Source: Mariannaea sp. PMI_226
Lineage: Eukaryota; Ascomycota; Sordariomycetes; Hypocreales; Nectriaceae
Assembly (NCBI GenBank): GCA_024336345.1
Contig: JANFOG010000002.1
Span: forward strand, 3,782,001-3,846,000
DNA length: 64,000 nt
Reading direction: 5' to 3'
The notes under the pieces were generated by a model. The model was not told the DNA's origin. It did no database searches and worked only from the letters and a program-made list of their open reading frames with translations. Positions 20,889-32,389 of this stretch are shown here, in pieces. The position numbers and the translations under genes are program-made. The stretch's first letter is position 1, and the number at the start of each line of letters is the position of its first letter.

Positions 20889-23800
20889 ATGAAAAACCCT
20901 AGGCAGTGTTTGGCATCAGTTACGACACTGTTTGCTACGCTCCTTATCAGCACCACCTCTGGGGCATCTGTCAGTCTCTCAAGCTTGCAGGCACCAGTTT
21001 CGACCTCGACTGAGATTGGGGCTCTATTTCCATGGAACACACCAACTACTCCCTCCGCTACAACGAATACTCGATCACTTACAACCACATCACAAGCTTT
21101 GCCGGTAACCACAATTCCAGGAGTACCTCTGTCTACCTCTTCCGATGTCTTGAATAGGACAACCATAAACCCGACCAACTTCAGCGCCACAGCATTTGCA
21201 TTGCCGACTACCTTGACAACACCAGTGGTATCCAGCACTACTCAGAATGGCTCGATCGTACCCATTCTGCTTATCCCTGCTGCATTCATAGCCCCTGCAG
21301 ACGTGGGTGTTGTAACACTCTTTGGTGGCATCATTGGCAACGGCCTCGGGCTTGTTGGATCAATTTTTGGTGGTCTCTTGGGTACAGCCATTATATCGAA
21401 ATTGCCTGGTGACATCCCCCTAGGGACGCCAATTGAGTATACGCCGCCCGAGGAACCATCACAAGACCCATCACAAGACCCATCACAGAGTTCGGCAACA
21501 CAAAGTTCGGTAACACAAACTTCGTCTGAGTGTGAACCGGTGACAAAGACAGATTTCCTCGTTTCGTGCTTTGCAGGTACATCTACTCAAGTTTGCACGA
21601 CATACTCCTCGAACATCGTGACCGGCTGCTCCAGCACAGTTTTCGATACGACTAGCACTACATTTGCTTCTACAACAACCGCCCAGCTTTGCTCAGCCGA
21701 TGGGCAATGCGATGATTTCGGATGTTTGCCAACAAATCAGCCTGAAGCCAGAGCGATTTCTGATAACAAATTGAGAAAAAGAGAACTCCCTCAACCAGGT
21801 GGCACTAGCGCTTCTGATATGGACAGCTTTGTCTTGCAGGAGCTACAATTCGCGGAGAGAGTGCGCCATCGCCAGGGCGGTAGCGGAAGAGGCATGTCAT
21901 CAGCAGTCGCCAAACGACTTGAGAGTGAACCCTACAGCCTCGCAGTTACAGGGCTCATAGGGTGTACCGCTGTTGTTGTGGTTTCGGCATTTGCCGTTTA
22001 TTTTGCGCATTTTTTCGAAGCCCCGTCTTTTCAAAGCCAGATAGACTTCGACGAAGATGTTATTGATCTGGTAGCTCATGGTGACGACTCGGGTCAAATG
22101 CCAGGCCTGTGGCAATACGTAAGGCCCGAACAGGAAGACCCATGGTTTCAAGACGGGTCTGGAGCAAAGATATACATTGTTACACCTATGGATCGATCCG
22201 GTAACCAACAACTACAATACGCAGACAAGGTTAACCAGCTAGCTGAGGCCCTGTCGGGTATGCTTCCTCACGCTGAATTAACCATTCTTCCTTATCAAAT
22301 CTCCTTAGACGTAGACACATACCTGAACACAGCGTCTGGGAAGGTTTTATTCCAGTACGATAACGCTGATACCGTGGAAGAAGAAGGTTGTGATGTGATA
22401 CAAGTTGCTGCCTATCAGCTCTGGGTAGAAAACCACCCTGATCCAGCGGCGGCCGCTCGCTGGGATGCTCAGCCTTGGCAGCAGAATCAACATCAACAAG
22501 CTCTGCAGAAGAGACAGGCAGCTTGCTCTATGAGTAATTCACAGGCTCCCACAGCCACAGGCACGGTTAGCCGAATGATCTCCACGATATCTGTATCTTA
22601 CGTGCCTACCCAGTCAACGCACGACTCCGAAGCACATGCACCATCTATTACTAGCCACCTCGTATCTGGTACAACCGTGCCGGGTGACGAAAGCAGTACA
22701 ATTAATCAAAACACGTTACCTGAACAGACTACAGAAGCTGGGTCAGCTACGACGACTGCTGGGTCAACTACAGCTGCTGGGTCAACTACAGCTGCTGCTG
22801 AGGAGACCACAACCCCTCAGCTCCCGACTGAAACTCCCACGACACAGTCTGACCTCTCGTCAACAACTTCGACCAGTGCGGTTGACCCAGTTAGCACGCG
22901 AACCACGTTTTCCACTTCCGTGTTGAATAGCCAGGCTCCTCCTCCTACCAGTGAGCCTGCTACAGAGACACAGAATGTCCCTGATGCTCAGACCGTTACT
23001 TCTAATGGCATGGTTTGCACTTTATTCCGGGGGTCCAACAACCCAGTGTGCACCCCCCTGGTCCATCCTACAGCAAATCCTAGCGGCACAAATGTCGTAT
23101 GTATTCCCTACTCTTATAGAGACTCTAGTATGTGATATTATACTGATAAATTTCAATTTCTAGCATGTCAATTCTGGATGCATTCTGATCGGTGGCTCTC
23201 CACGCTGTGCTTCCGACGCTGGCGCTATTTCCAGTGTCTATGAGAGCTCTTATAGTATGTAAAATCTTACTCTTTATACTATCCGGCTGCTAATTTGTAT
23301 ATCAAATAGATATCGCCTCTGATCCCAACCAGGAATATAGCACTGTGTTAATCTTGTCTGGCTTTAACTCCACCATCGATGACTATCTTCATTCTGTAGC
23401 AACCTGCCAGCTTCAGGCTCGCTGGCCTGCTAACTATGGCGACGTCTACTTTGGCGCGGATGGCTGTCTCTATGATTCACAGAGCAATAAGATCTTTGAC
23501 CAATGTATGTATATTTATATATACGTATATATAAAGTTCAAGAATTACTTGTGGCTAACCAGAATGCGATATAGGCTGCAGCTCTCCTGATCCAAATAAC
23601 TCCGGTCCTACCACTAATCCATATGTTGCGCCTGCACCTCCAAGTTCGAATCAGTCCCACGGCGATCACGACGGATCATCTATTTGCAGTTCTATTAAAA
23701 GAGATAGTTGCTTGCGTGCCGCGGCTCGATATATAGACGATGTTGTCTATCACCAGTACACCTCCGCTGTGTGGCCTGATGAGACTGGTAAAGATATTGT

Positions 23801-24134
23801 GAACGAAATTGTCCCGTTGACATTCCTTGCACATGAGGTAGAATGGCTCTTTGGTATTAACTATGGGTGTACTGTTATCTGGAACTGTGATGACCCTGAT
23901 GCATTTGCTCAGGGTATGACTGGTCGACAGATTAAGGACTCGATGCTAAATATCTATAAACTCAATGGTGCTGGCGAGTGTGGTAGTACCTATCTTGAGA
24001 ACAGATGCTATATTACTGTTAATGGCTGTAATAATTGCCAAGACAGAGGTCGGGGTCATCTTTGGATCCCATACCAAGTATATGATGGAAGTTATGGCGA
24101 TGCTAATGATGGATGGGAGGGCTCGTCAGCTTAG
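20889..24134 (+). CDS. Large secreted Ser/Thr-rich, Cys-rich modular protein
   Basis: Exons are 20889-23096, 23164-23254, 23310-23504 and 23575-24134, giving 1017 aa with phases 0, 1 and 1. Residues 1-25 are a signal peptide. Residues 26-120 and 550-700 are Ser/Thr-rich mucin-like stretches that include DPSQ and AGSTTA repeats. Residues 121-172 are hydrophobic and Gly-rich. A Cys-rich module spans about 213-279. A second hydrophobic helix is at about 351-374. Dibasic Kex2-like sites occur at 297-298, 541-542 and before SCLRAAARY. The C-terminal module from about 737 has paired cysteines (CILIGGSPRC, VNGCNNC). It vaguely resembles the C-terminal region of fungal killer-toxin-like GH18 chitinases, but no catalytic chitinase motif is present. 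I do not recognise the family. It could be a cell-wall or surface protein or a processed precursor. Confidence 0.75.
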
Positions 24135-24979
24135 AGGAAAATCAACTACATATATATGTAGTATAAGATAGAGAGAAATAGAACAGTTCCATATTCTAGA
24201 AAATCAATTACCTCTATGCCTTCTGACATCAATCAGCTCCCGACTTACGACAACCAAGTTATTCCTTTGATACATTGGAGTCGTTCATACCGGTCTAAAT
24301 ATCAACGGAATCAGGCCGAGTCTTATATCATAATGGCATAAGCGTCCCATCAGCAAGAGTCTTCCCGAGCTATGACGAAGGCGCTAGGATGCTTCGCTAA
24401 CAGGTACATTTTGACGTAGTGACAAGACGAGTGAATATGTGGACGAACACGAACACCGATCTTTCCCAAGTGCCCACCGAGTGTCAAAATAAACGTAGAT
24501 GCTCCCCAAGTGAGTCAAAGTTGGGCTTTGATTCCTGTCCCTGGCGATTTCGCTACCAATGGATTCCCGTCGCAAAATACAAAATACCCTTGGGGCCCGC
24601 AGTCGGCCCAGCGTTTCGTTTGACCTCTAAAAGCCGCAACCCGATCCTCCAGACGGTGCTACGTACCAACCCTCCAATTGGGTACCTACCTATGGAAGCT
24701 CAATTGTGGTCAACCTATAGCAAGTACACTTGCGTTGTAAATTTTGAAGCTGCCCCGCCCCCTCCTTCCTCATCCGCTATCGCAGCTGGCAAAAGCGTAG
24801 GGAAGGCACGACATCACTTCCTTCCCCCCCACTCAGCCAGCCACTAGTTGCCTTCCCGCCTACTGGTCCTCATTTAGTACCCCGCCAAACTTTTTCCCAT
24901 CCTTCTTGCCGGTGGCCCAACGACTCGAGCTACTCTTCCTTCTCTTCACATTCCCTTCCCAAAAGCAATTTCTTCCATC
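24135..24979. other. Intergenic region / promoter of the AICAR transformylase gene
   Basis: No gene was recognised. The upstream half is the AT-rich 3' flank of the secreted-protein gene. The downstream half becomes C/T-rich before the ATG at 24980, typical of a housekeeping leader. It contains a GGTACCTACCTATGG motif at about 24680. Confidence 0.45.
24511..24517 (+). promoter_or_regulatory. Possible CPC1/Gcn4 (or Bas1) site TGAGTCA
   Basis: A perfect TGAGTCA palindrome core lies about 460 nt upstream of the purine biosynthesis gene. In yeast, ADE genes are controlled by Bas1 and Gcn4 through TGACTC cores. A single seven-base match is weak evidence on its own. Confidence 0.3.
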
Positions 24980-26926
24980 ATGTCGTCCCAGCAGAAGATT
25001 GCCATTGTCTCCGTCTACGACAAGACTGGCCTGCTGGACCTGGCTAAGGGCCTCGTCCAGCAGGGTGTTCGCATCCTTGCCTCTGGCGGCACCTCCAAGA
25101 TGATCCGCGAGTCTGGCTTCCCTGTCGAGTAAGTGTGCACACAGTCATGCTCCAAATTGGCACAGAAGGAAAAAAAAAAAAAAAGAGAGAAGAAATTCGG
25201 CACAAAGATGCTCACAATCTACCGTACAGGGACGTCTCTGCCATCACCAAGGCCCCTGAGATGCTTGCCGGCCGTGTCAAGACTCTCCACCCCGCCGTTC
25301 ACGCTGGTATCCTGGCCCGCGATCTCGCTTCAGACGAGAAGGACCTTGCTGAGCAGAACATCAACAAGGTCGACTATGTTATCTGCAATCTCTACCCCTT
25401 CAAGGACACCGTCGCCAAGGTCAATGTCAGCATCCCCGAGGCTGTCGAGGAGATTGACATTGGTGGTGTTACCCTCATTCGTGCCGCTGCCAAGAACCAC
25501 AAGCGTGTTACCATCCTGAGCGATCCTCAGGATTACGCCGGCTTCCTCAACGAGCTCGAGAAGGGCGAGATTTCCGAGGCCAGCCGCAACCGCTACGCAC
25601 TCAAGGCCTTCGAGCACACCGCTGATTACGACGCCGCCATCTCTCAGTTCTTCCGCAAAGAGTACGCCGGTAATGGCGATCAGTACATGGCCCTCCGATA
25701 CGGTGCCAACCCCCACCAGAAGCCTGCTGCCGCTTTCACTACAGAGGGCAAGCTTCCTTTCAAGGTCCTATGTGGCTCCCCCGGCTATATCAACCTTCTC
25801 GACTGCCTCAATGCTTGGCCCTTGGTCAAGGAGCTGAAGCAGGCTCTTGGCAAGCCCGCTGCTGCCAGCTTCAAGCACGTCTCCCCTGCTGGCGCCGCTA
25901 TCGGTCTTCCCCTCTCAGAGGAGGAACGCAAGGTTTACTTCGTTGACGATATCCCCGGCATTGAGACCTCCGGCCTCGCCCAGGCCTATGCCCGTGCCCG
26001 AGGTGCCGACCGCATGAGCAGCTTCGGCGATGTGATCGCCCTCAGTGACGTCGTTGACGTTCCCACTGCCAAGATTATCGGTAAGGAGGTTTCTGATGGT
26101 GTCATTGCCCCTGGATACGAGCCTGCTGCCCTTGAGATCCTCAAGAAGAAGAAGGGCGGCCGCTACCTCGTTCTCGAGATTGACCCCGAGTACAACCCTC
26201 CTGTCACCGAGACTCGTACCGTTTACGGTATCCACCTCCAGCAGCACCGCAACGACGTTGAGATTTCTCCCAAGTCGTTCAACACCATCATCACCCCCAA
26301 GGATGGCTCCTCCCTCTCCGAGAGCGCTGCCCGTGATCTGACGGTGGCCACCATCACCCTCAAGTACACTCAGAGCAACTCTGTCTGCTATGCTTATAAC
26401 GGCCAGGTCGTTGGCCTTGGTGCTGGTCAGCAGTCTCGCATCCACTGCACTCGACTTGCCGGTGATAAGGCCGACAACTGGTGGATGCGCTTCCATGAGC
26501 GTGTTCTCGCTATCAAGTGGAAGCAAGGCACCAAGCGCCCCGACAAGAGCAATGCCATTGACCTGCTCGTAAGTGGGCAGCTTCCCAAGGATGGCCCTGA
26601 GCGTGAAGCTTTCGAGGCTGTCTTTGAGGAGGTTCCTGCTGCCTTCACTGCCGAGGAGCGTGATGCTTGGATGAAGGAGCTCAAGGATGTCTGCGTCTCA
26701 AGCGATGCCTTCGTAAGTTTTACTCCAAAGAGATTTAGCCAACCAACTTGACAACTAACCAACTTCGCAGTTCCCCTTCATTGACAACGTCTTCCGTGTT
26801 GCCCGCTCGGGTGTCAAGTACATTGCTGCCCCCGGCGGCAGCCAGAACGATGGCGCTGTCTTCGAGACTGCTGAGAAGCTGGGCATCACTTTCGTGGAGC
26901 AGAGCATCCGTCTTTTCCACCACTAA
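24980..26926 (+). CDS. ade17: Bifunctional AICAR transformylase / IMP cyclohydrolase
   Basis: Exons are 24980-25128, 25230-26712 and 26771-26926, giving 595 aa, the length of yeast Ade16/17. It catalyses the last two steps of de novo IMP synthesis. The N-terminal MGS-like cyclohydrolase domain shows [19 protein letters not shown] and [13 protein letters not shown]. The transformylase domain has the catalytic pair K265-H266 in [12 protein letters not shown]. The C-terminus is [22 protein letters not shown] and [13 protein letters not shown]. Intron 1 joins VE to [12 protein letters not shown] (phase 2). Intron 2 joins SSDAF to FPFIDNV (phase 0). Reading through intron 1 would replace the N-terminus with low-complexity residues. 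The gene is cytosolic housekeeping and convergent with rad17. Confidence 0.96.
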
Positions 26927-26980
26927 ACCAACAAAAATTTGGAAGGAGAGTGGAATTGGCAGGGGTGCAAATATTTTTTT

Positions 26981-27027
26981 TCAACCAGTTATGAGAGGGA
27001 CAAATTTTCAACCAATTATGAGAGGGA
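26981..27027 (+). repeat. Imperfect 27-bp tandem duplication
   Basis: TCAACCAGTTATGAGAGGGA at 26981-27000 recurs as TCAACCAATTATGAGAGGGA at 27008-27027, one mismatch in 20, with similar T-rich flanks. It lies in the intergenic space between the convergent ade17 and rad17 genes, probably in the ade17 3' UTR. Confidence 0.8.
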
Positions 27028-27408
27028 AGGTCAGGGAAAAAAAGATGTTTTTGATTTTAGGGGATTGCTATGCTGTATATGATAGACTTCACGTTGCGCG
27101 ATGACGCTCATTTTGAAGAGATGATGATTTGGCCAATGCCATTCGACCGCCATTCTGGCTCGGTTGGTTCCATCTTAGAACCGACAAAAAAAAAAGAAAG
27201 GAACAGAAAAGAGAAGAAATGTAAATCACATCTCTGCGCAACCAGATTCCGTTTTGCTCCATGGTGATACCATCTGTAGTTGAGAAACACTTCAACCCCC
27301 CGAGCCAAGAATCAACCCAAATGTGAAACCCCATCTTTGTATGTTACACTGTATACTTTTTCTGCCTTTTGACTCCTCCCTTTCCTCCTTGTCAATTTCG
27401 GTCTTGTA

Positions 27409-30000
27409 TCAATCCTCAATATCGTCATCGCTGAGCACAAGCTTCTGTGATAAAAGAGTGGACATGCCTCCGGCTCGGATACGCGTGCTCTTCTTCCGTG
27501 GGCTTGCCTCCTCGGATGGCTTGTCGGTGGCCCACGCCTCTCCGGAGTTCGCATCGTCCTCAACGTCGGACTCCTCGTCGGCCGTGTTGATGCCTCGGAA
27601 TGAGACTACTTTTTCTAAGTCGCGCAGGCGGAATGCCGTAGACGTCTGGCGGGCCCGGGCTATCTGCGCCATGTAAGGTAAGCGCTCGAGAAGCATCTCA
27701 CGCCGGGCTGCGCTGCCGAGAGACAGGAGTGGCGCGTCGCCGCTGCTGCTGTCTTGGGGATCGTCCTCTTGGCGCTTCCCGGAGACGGCCGCGCTTTTAT
27801 GCTGCTGGCGTTGCATCCAGGAGCTGCCGTCGCCGGCGGACTGCTGCGGGCGACGGAACGAAGCAGCGCCATCGGTGAGATTCTTGGTCAAGGCGCTGGC
27901 CTCCCCTCGGAGGAGTTTCGTGGACCAGCTGTCGACGAGTCCCTCCATTTCTTCCTTGGCGCGCCACAGCTTGATGCTTGTCGGGTAGAACATTTTGAAC
28001 GCATCGCTGCTCTTTGTCATGCCGGTGGTTTTTCGCTTGACCGGGTTTGGCAGCGCAAACAGCATACCGCGAACAGCAACCTGGAAGGTCATCTCGTCCT
28101 GTCGCAGCAGCTGGCTGCCGGAGCCTGCGCCAACGAAACCGCCCCTCCCGCCGAAGAAGACATCCCTGGAGGGACAGAGGAGGTCGCTCTGGGAGAGGTA
28201 CTCGATGCACTCGTTGACGTAATCGATGGAGGTGTTGAGGTCCATGGGTTCCGTGCTCTCGCACGAGGGGAGGTAATTCTCATGTAGCGCAGAGATGAAG
28301 GTATGCGTGTCTGTTCCGATTTCATCAATCAACGAGTCTACACTGACCTCGGAGCGTTTCGGCCGCGAGTGCTGCGAGAGATGGTGTGGTAATTTCTCCA
28401 CGGTGTCGTTTGGAGGTGGCGCTTCATCCCGTTTATTATACACCACCTTGCCCACCGCGTGGAAGATTCCCAGGCTCGCTTCACGCTGGGAAATCAACTC
28501 TAGACTATCCTGCTCGCCTTTGGTCAGAGAAATCGCGTCCTTGACACCCTTCCTCTGTTTGGTAAAAGCCACTTTGGCGCCCCAGTCGGCTCCGTGATCA
28601 CCTTTCAAGCAGAGGAACTCGAGAGAAGCAACGGCACTTCGAATATCACCAACTTCTCCTAGGCGCTTCAGAACTTGAGGACCGGGAGTCTTTTTCCGAC
28701 CTGATTTCCTGGCTTCCTTCTGTACCACTAGTTCCAGAGCTTTTGAAAGCAGCGTAGGAGCAATGGGGTTGAACTCGATAACACCGACGCCTGGGTGACG
28801 AAGGACTTCAGGGCCCAGTAAACGATGTGCTGTGAAGCTGTCTGCCGAGGCTGAGGTCGTAGTCAATAGGGTCTCGGATATGACTAGAATTACTGGCGTG
28901 ATTGGGTCCTTCTGTGAAGGCGTGAACATGGAGAGCGGTGGAGTGTTCGCAGCGAGATAGTGAATAATTGTGTTACGAAACGATGACAAGGCTGAGGACG
29001 ACCTTGAAAAGGTATTTGGAAACTCTTCGATGAGTATGATGCGCTTTGACTGGTGCTGTTTTGAGGCGGAATTTGAATTGACAGGGGCAGTTGACTCAGG
29101 ACTGTCCGTGTCGAGTGCTCCAAACTTGCCTCCTCGCCCAAGAAACTCGCCAAACTGGGCAGAGGCAGATGCGACTCCTAGACCCAAGGTGTCTGTAGGA
29201 TTCCTCCATTCCAGAAGCTCGTAACCCATGTCGCTGGCGAGCAACCGCGCAGTCGTCGTCTTGCCTGAGCCAGCGGCGCCTTTCAGGATGAGGACTCGTT
29301 GTCGCATGCGCCCAGTTGTCACTGCTTCCAACCACTTTCTGACATCGGCAACTTTCCTCTTGTGTACCGCCAACTCGTCCAGATTCCGAGGCCCGAACCT
29401 TTCTGACCATGGCCTCGTTTCGTCGTTAAGGACCGGGGTGAGAAAGGCTGGCCTGGCTGGTTTCAAAAACCTCTGGCTGGCGCTCGGAGCCTCCACTTGT
29501 ATTGCCTGTGTCCCATTTCTCAATCGCTTCATTGCATGCTGGCCGACTAAGCTCGAAGAGCTTACTTTCAGCTCTGAGATTTCATCGTCCTCCGAGATGG
29601 GGTCGCTGATGATGTCGTCGAGAGGAATCGTCTTTCTATCTGTAATACCTCCAGCCTTCGTAGCTCTTTGCGCCTGTTTGGAAAACAAGGTTTTCAAATC
29701 CGCCGTCTTTCCGTCATCCTGTCCTTTCCTGACATCCTTTGACTTCCTGGGACTCGTGCCCGTGTCGTTCTTCTGGGGTAGCGTGCGACGAGTGAGGCGG
29801 CTCGAGCCGTTCGTGGATAGCGATCCCGAGATGGATCTGCTTTTCGACGGACTTGGAGAGGCAGTCGGTGCGCGAATCTTGGACGGGGAGTTTGGGGAGG
29901 AGAGGAGGAAGTTCGTCAGCGTATTCGTACGGACTTGGTTGTCCTCATCGTCAGAAGTGTCAACGACATTCCGCCGGCGGCGCTTCGCGGGCGGAGCCAT
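27409..30000 (-). CDS. rad17: Rad17/Rad24-type DNA damage checkpoint clamp loader
   Basis: A single exon encodes 863 aa. The basic N-terminus (PPAKRRRRNVVDTSDDEDN) is NLS-like, followed by a Ser/Pro-rich region. The family signature WSERFGPRNLDELAVHKRKV is at about 198-217. Walker A GAAGSGKTTT is at about 241-250, and the Walker B-type IILIEEFPN with the EEFPN form typical of Rad17 is at about 321-329. With RFC2-5 it loads the 9-1-1 clamp at damaged DNA to activate the ATR pathway. The length exceeds yeast Rad24 because of the N-terminal extension and a C-terminal acidic tail (DDDIED). It is convergent with ade17. Confidence 0.92.
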   Translation of the reverse strand: MAPPAKRRRRNVVDTSDDEDNQVRTNTLTNFLLSSPNSPSKIRAPTASPSPSKSRSISGSLSTNGSSRLTRRTLPQKNDTGTSPRKSKDVRKGQDDGKTADLKTLFSKQAQRATKAGGITDRKTIPLDDIISDPISEDDEISELKVSSSSLVGQHAMKRLRNGTQAIQVEAPSASQRFLKPARPAFLTPVLNDETRPWSERFGPRNLDELAVHKRKVADVRKWLEAVTTGRMRQRVLILKGAAGSGKTTTARLLASDMGYELLEWRNPTDTLGLGVASASAQFGEFLGRGGKFGALDTDSPESTAPVNSNSASKQHQSKRIILIEEFPNTFSRSSSALSSFRNTIIHYLAANTPPLSMFTPSQKDPITPVILVISETLLTTTSASADSFTAHRLLGPEVLRHPGVGVIEFNPIAPTLLSKALELVVQKEARKSGRKKTPGPQVLKRLGEVGDIRSAVASLEFLCLKGDHGADWGAKVAFTKQRKGVKDAISLTKGEQDSLELISQREASLGIFHAVGKVVYNKRDEAPPPNDTVEKLPHHLSQHSRPKRSEVSVDSLIDEIGTDTHTFISALHENYLPSCESTEPMDLNTSIDYVNECIEYLSQSDLLCPSRDVFFGGRGGFVGAGSGSQLLRQDEMTFQVAVRGMLFALPNPVKRKTTGMTKSSDAFKMFYPTSIKLWRAKEEMEGLVDSWSTKLLRGEASALTKNLTDGAASFRRPQQSAGDGSSWMQRQQHKSAAVSGKRQEDDPQDSSSGDAPLLSLGSAARREMLLERLPYMAQIARARQTSTAFRLRDLEKVVSFRGINTADEESDVEDDANSGEAWATDKPSEEASPRKKSTRIRAGGMSTLLSQKLVLSDDDIED

Positions 30001-30586
30001 CAGCGCAACTGTGGCGCCTGCAGGATTATCATATCATGAAAAAAACGAAAAAGAAATCAATCACGGCTTCCGATAAAAAGCTTGATCGGGAAAATCGAGC
30101 GAGATTCGATAGACAATCGATATTGATTGACCAAGGATGATTGGTATCGCGACGGCAGCCTTATGCACGCTGGTGTTGACGTCGCAGGGACCCACTGCAC
30201 CTGAGGACAGTACATATTGTTCCCACACAGGCATCCACTGCACTGTATGGGGTTGTTGACCCACCAGATAAGATAGTCCCCAGTACATGTACAAGCATGT
30301 AATTCTTCGAAACTTAGGAGGGTCTGAAGAACTTGAGGCATGATAATGGCTAAAGAGAGTCTCATTTATGGCCGGATAATCAAAGACGGGGCATATATAA
30401 TACATTTCATTATTGAAACTAAAAAATCACTCAAAACCTATCGTGATCGGCATTATATACTGGTTTGCCATTCGCCTTGCTTCACCGATCAACACTTGGA
30501 AAAACCTCCATTTGATTTGCGATATTCTGTACAACCATTGCTCATCTCATTGTTTTTTTTTCTCATTATATGTGGCTGCGGGGTCT
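30001..30586. other. Intergenic region upstream of rad17
   Basis: This lies between rad17 (start at 30000, minus) and the stop of the questin-oxidase-like gene. No gene was recognised. It serves as the rad17 promoter and the 3' flank of its upstream neighbour. Confidence 0.45.
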
Positions 30587-31937
30587 TTAAAATGTCCACC
30601 CGTTGAAGTTGTCTACAAAAGTGACAGCTGAACTGAGGTATTGCTCATGGACATCTCCCCAGGTCCTGGATGCTTCCTTCATGGCGCGGATAGCTGCGAG
30701 TAGGTTAGTATGGAGTTAACGTAACGAACTTAGAAATAAAACATGCACTTACCCTTGACGTAGTGAGCATCCGTTGACCAAGCTGAATTAAGAGCCTTGT
30801 CTTCCACGTATTTCCAGGTCTTGCCTTTCAAATCTTTGTCAACATTGTCGGGATCAGGTTGTGGGCGTCCTTGGATGATGAAAACAGCCAAGACTAGAAG
30901 CCACCACTGTCTAACGAGCGACATGTGATACTTGTCTGGGAAGAAAGGTAACAGAATTCTGACGGCATGGCTCGTAGTTAGGAGGTGAACGAGGAAGAAG
31001 TTGAACGCATGAGTGCCCGGTCGGACTGTCGCAACCAGTAGAGCGACTGCTGCTTCTTGAGATAGCTCAAACTGTTTTAGGGGATCATCAATGACCCATG
31101 CGTTCCAGTACTCAAGAATAGGGCCTTCGTAACTAGTAAAAATATCTTCCAGATCCCCTAAGCTGGGATTCTTGAGAGATTTGAAACGGTCATCCGTGGA
31201 TAACTTGATGAGCAGCTGTAGAGGGGACCCTGAAGTAAAAGGAGCCGGCCTGGTGTACGACTTGTCGTCGAGGTATTTATGCATGAAGTTGTACTGAACT
31301 GAGGCCAGTGCCAAGGCTTCCATAGCGACTTCTTTACAGTCAATCTCATAAGCGTATCCCAGGTGGATGAGGGGATGACCAACTAGATGTATGATTTTAG
31401 CGATTGCAAATGCTTGTGTGGTGTAGAGAGAGGAGGGGTAGATGTACGGCCACCGATGAGACAATTGATCAATGGCTCATTGCCCATGAACATGTAGTGT
31501 TCCATTTCCGGCTTCCATTGATAAGAGAATTGCATGGCGAGCTGGTCTTCGAAAAAGTCCACGTAGGCGCGCTGATACCTCTTGTCGCCACGGAGTTCTT
31601 GCCAGTCATCCTCGCAGACCTCAGCAGGTGAGGGGACCCATGGCTCTAGTTCAGCAATTTGCTTGTCATAGATGTCATGAAGTTGAGCGTCAGTGGCACC
31701 TAGTAGGTAAGCAGAGCTTAGGATGTGAGGATTGTGGTTGTCGAATTGGAGGTTGTGATAAAGGATGGAATAGTTAGCATGGTTGGCCTTCAATAGATGC
31801 TTGAGAGATCGAGCCCTCTTGTCGGGATTGGTCTCAATGTGATGAACCTCGACATGGGGAAGGCGAATCGCTGGGGTCCTTGAACCGGCGCCGAGGATTA
31901 GATTGACGCCGGGCACGTAGGATAGTAAGCCGGACAT
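30587..31937 (-). CDS. Questin-oxidase-like protein (DUF4243 / AflY-HypA-like)
   Basis: On the minus strand the exons are 31937-31448, 31382-30753 and 30693-30587, giving 408 aa with both introns phase 1. The N-terminal VEVHHIETNPDKRARSLKHL followed by HILSSAYLLGA, and the central GGLGHPLIHLGYAYEID, are typical of the DUF4243 family. That family contains Baeyer-Villiger-type oxidases acting on anthraquinones (questin oxidase) and aflatoxin AflY relatives. Intron 1 (65 nt) uses GTACAT, and the join restores the GGLGHPLIH motif. No other secondary-metabolite gene (PKS, P450, methyltransferase) lies nearby, so this is probably a stand-alone family member of unknown substrate. It is divergent from the UBE3D-like gene. 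Confidence 0.85.
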
Positions 31938-32389
31938 TGTTGGATTGATTGATGCGAGGGAAGATTGATTATTACAGGAGCATCATGGGAGAGTGAAGTC
32001 GAATCATGATGACGTCCAACAGGTTGAAGGGTCCTGACCTTCCGTTGGGGGGGTCCGCCGGGCGCTAAAAAAAAAAATTGGCGGGGACGGGACCGCTTTG
32101 GGGCACAGAGGAGCGTTTGGGGCATTTGAGGCACTGGGGGGTACTCACATGGGGCAGTACAGGTGTGTGCGGCTCTGGCATGTGCTCGGGCCATGAGAAA
32201 ACTCCGTCGTCGTCGACTCATCCAAATCCATTCTCCGTTCTTCGCACTACGTACCACACCACCACTTCATTACCGCCTGTATACTCGTGCCGCGCTTCGC
32301 GAACCATCCTGCAGCCTGGAACCCCCCTCTCTTCTTCTCGTCTGGCTCCCACGGATAACTCGTAGAGGATCTTTCTTATTGGACCCAGG
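31938..32389. promoter_or_regulatory. Shared divergent promoter region
   Basis: 452 nt separate the start codons of the questin-oxidase-like gene (minus) and the UBE3D-like gene (plus). It must contain both promoters. A GC-rich block (GGGGGTCCGCCGGGCGC) followed by a run of A lies at about 32046-32080. No TATA box is obvious. Confidence 0.6.

Noticed and set aside
20780..21238. 152-aa minus-strand ORF
   Set aside because: It is antisense to the first exon of the secreted-protein gene and mirrors its Thr/Ser-rich codons (Val-rich shadow).
25915..26526. 203-aa minus-strand ORF
   Set aside because: It lies wholly inside the ade17 coding exon; long antisense frames are expected from GC3-rich codon use.
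29228..30076. 282-aa plus-strand ORF
   Set aside because: It is antisense to rad17, with no independent motif.
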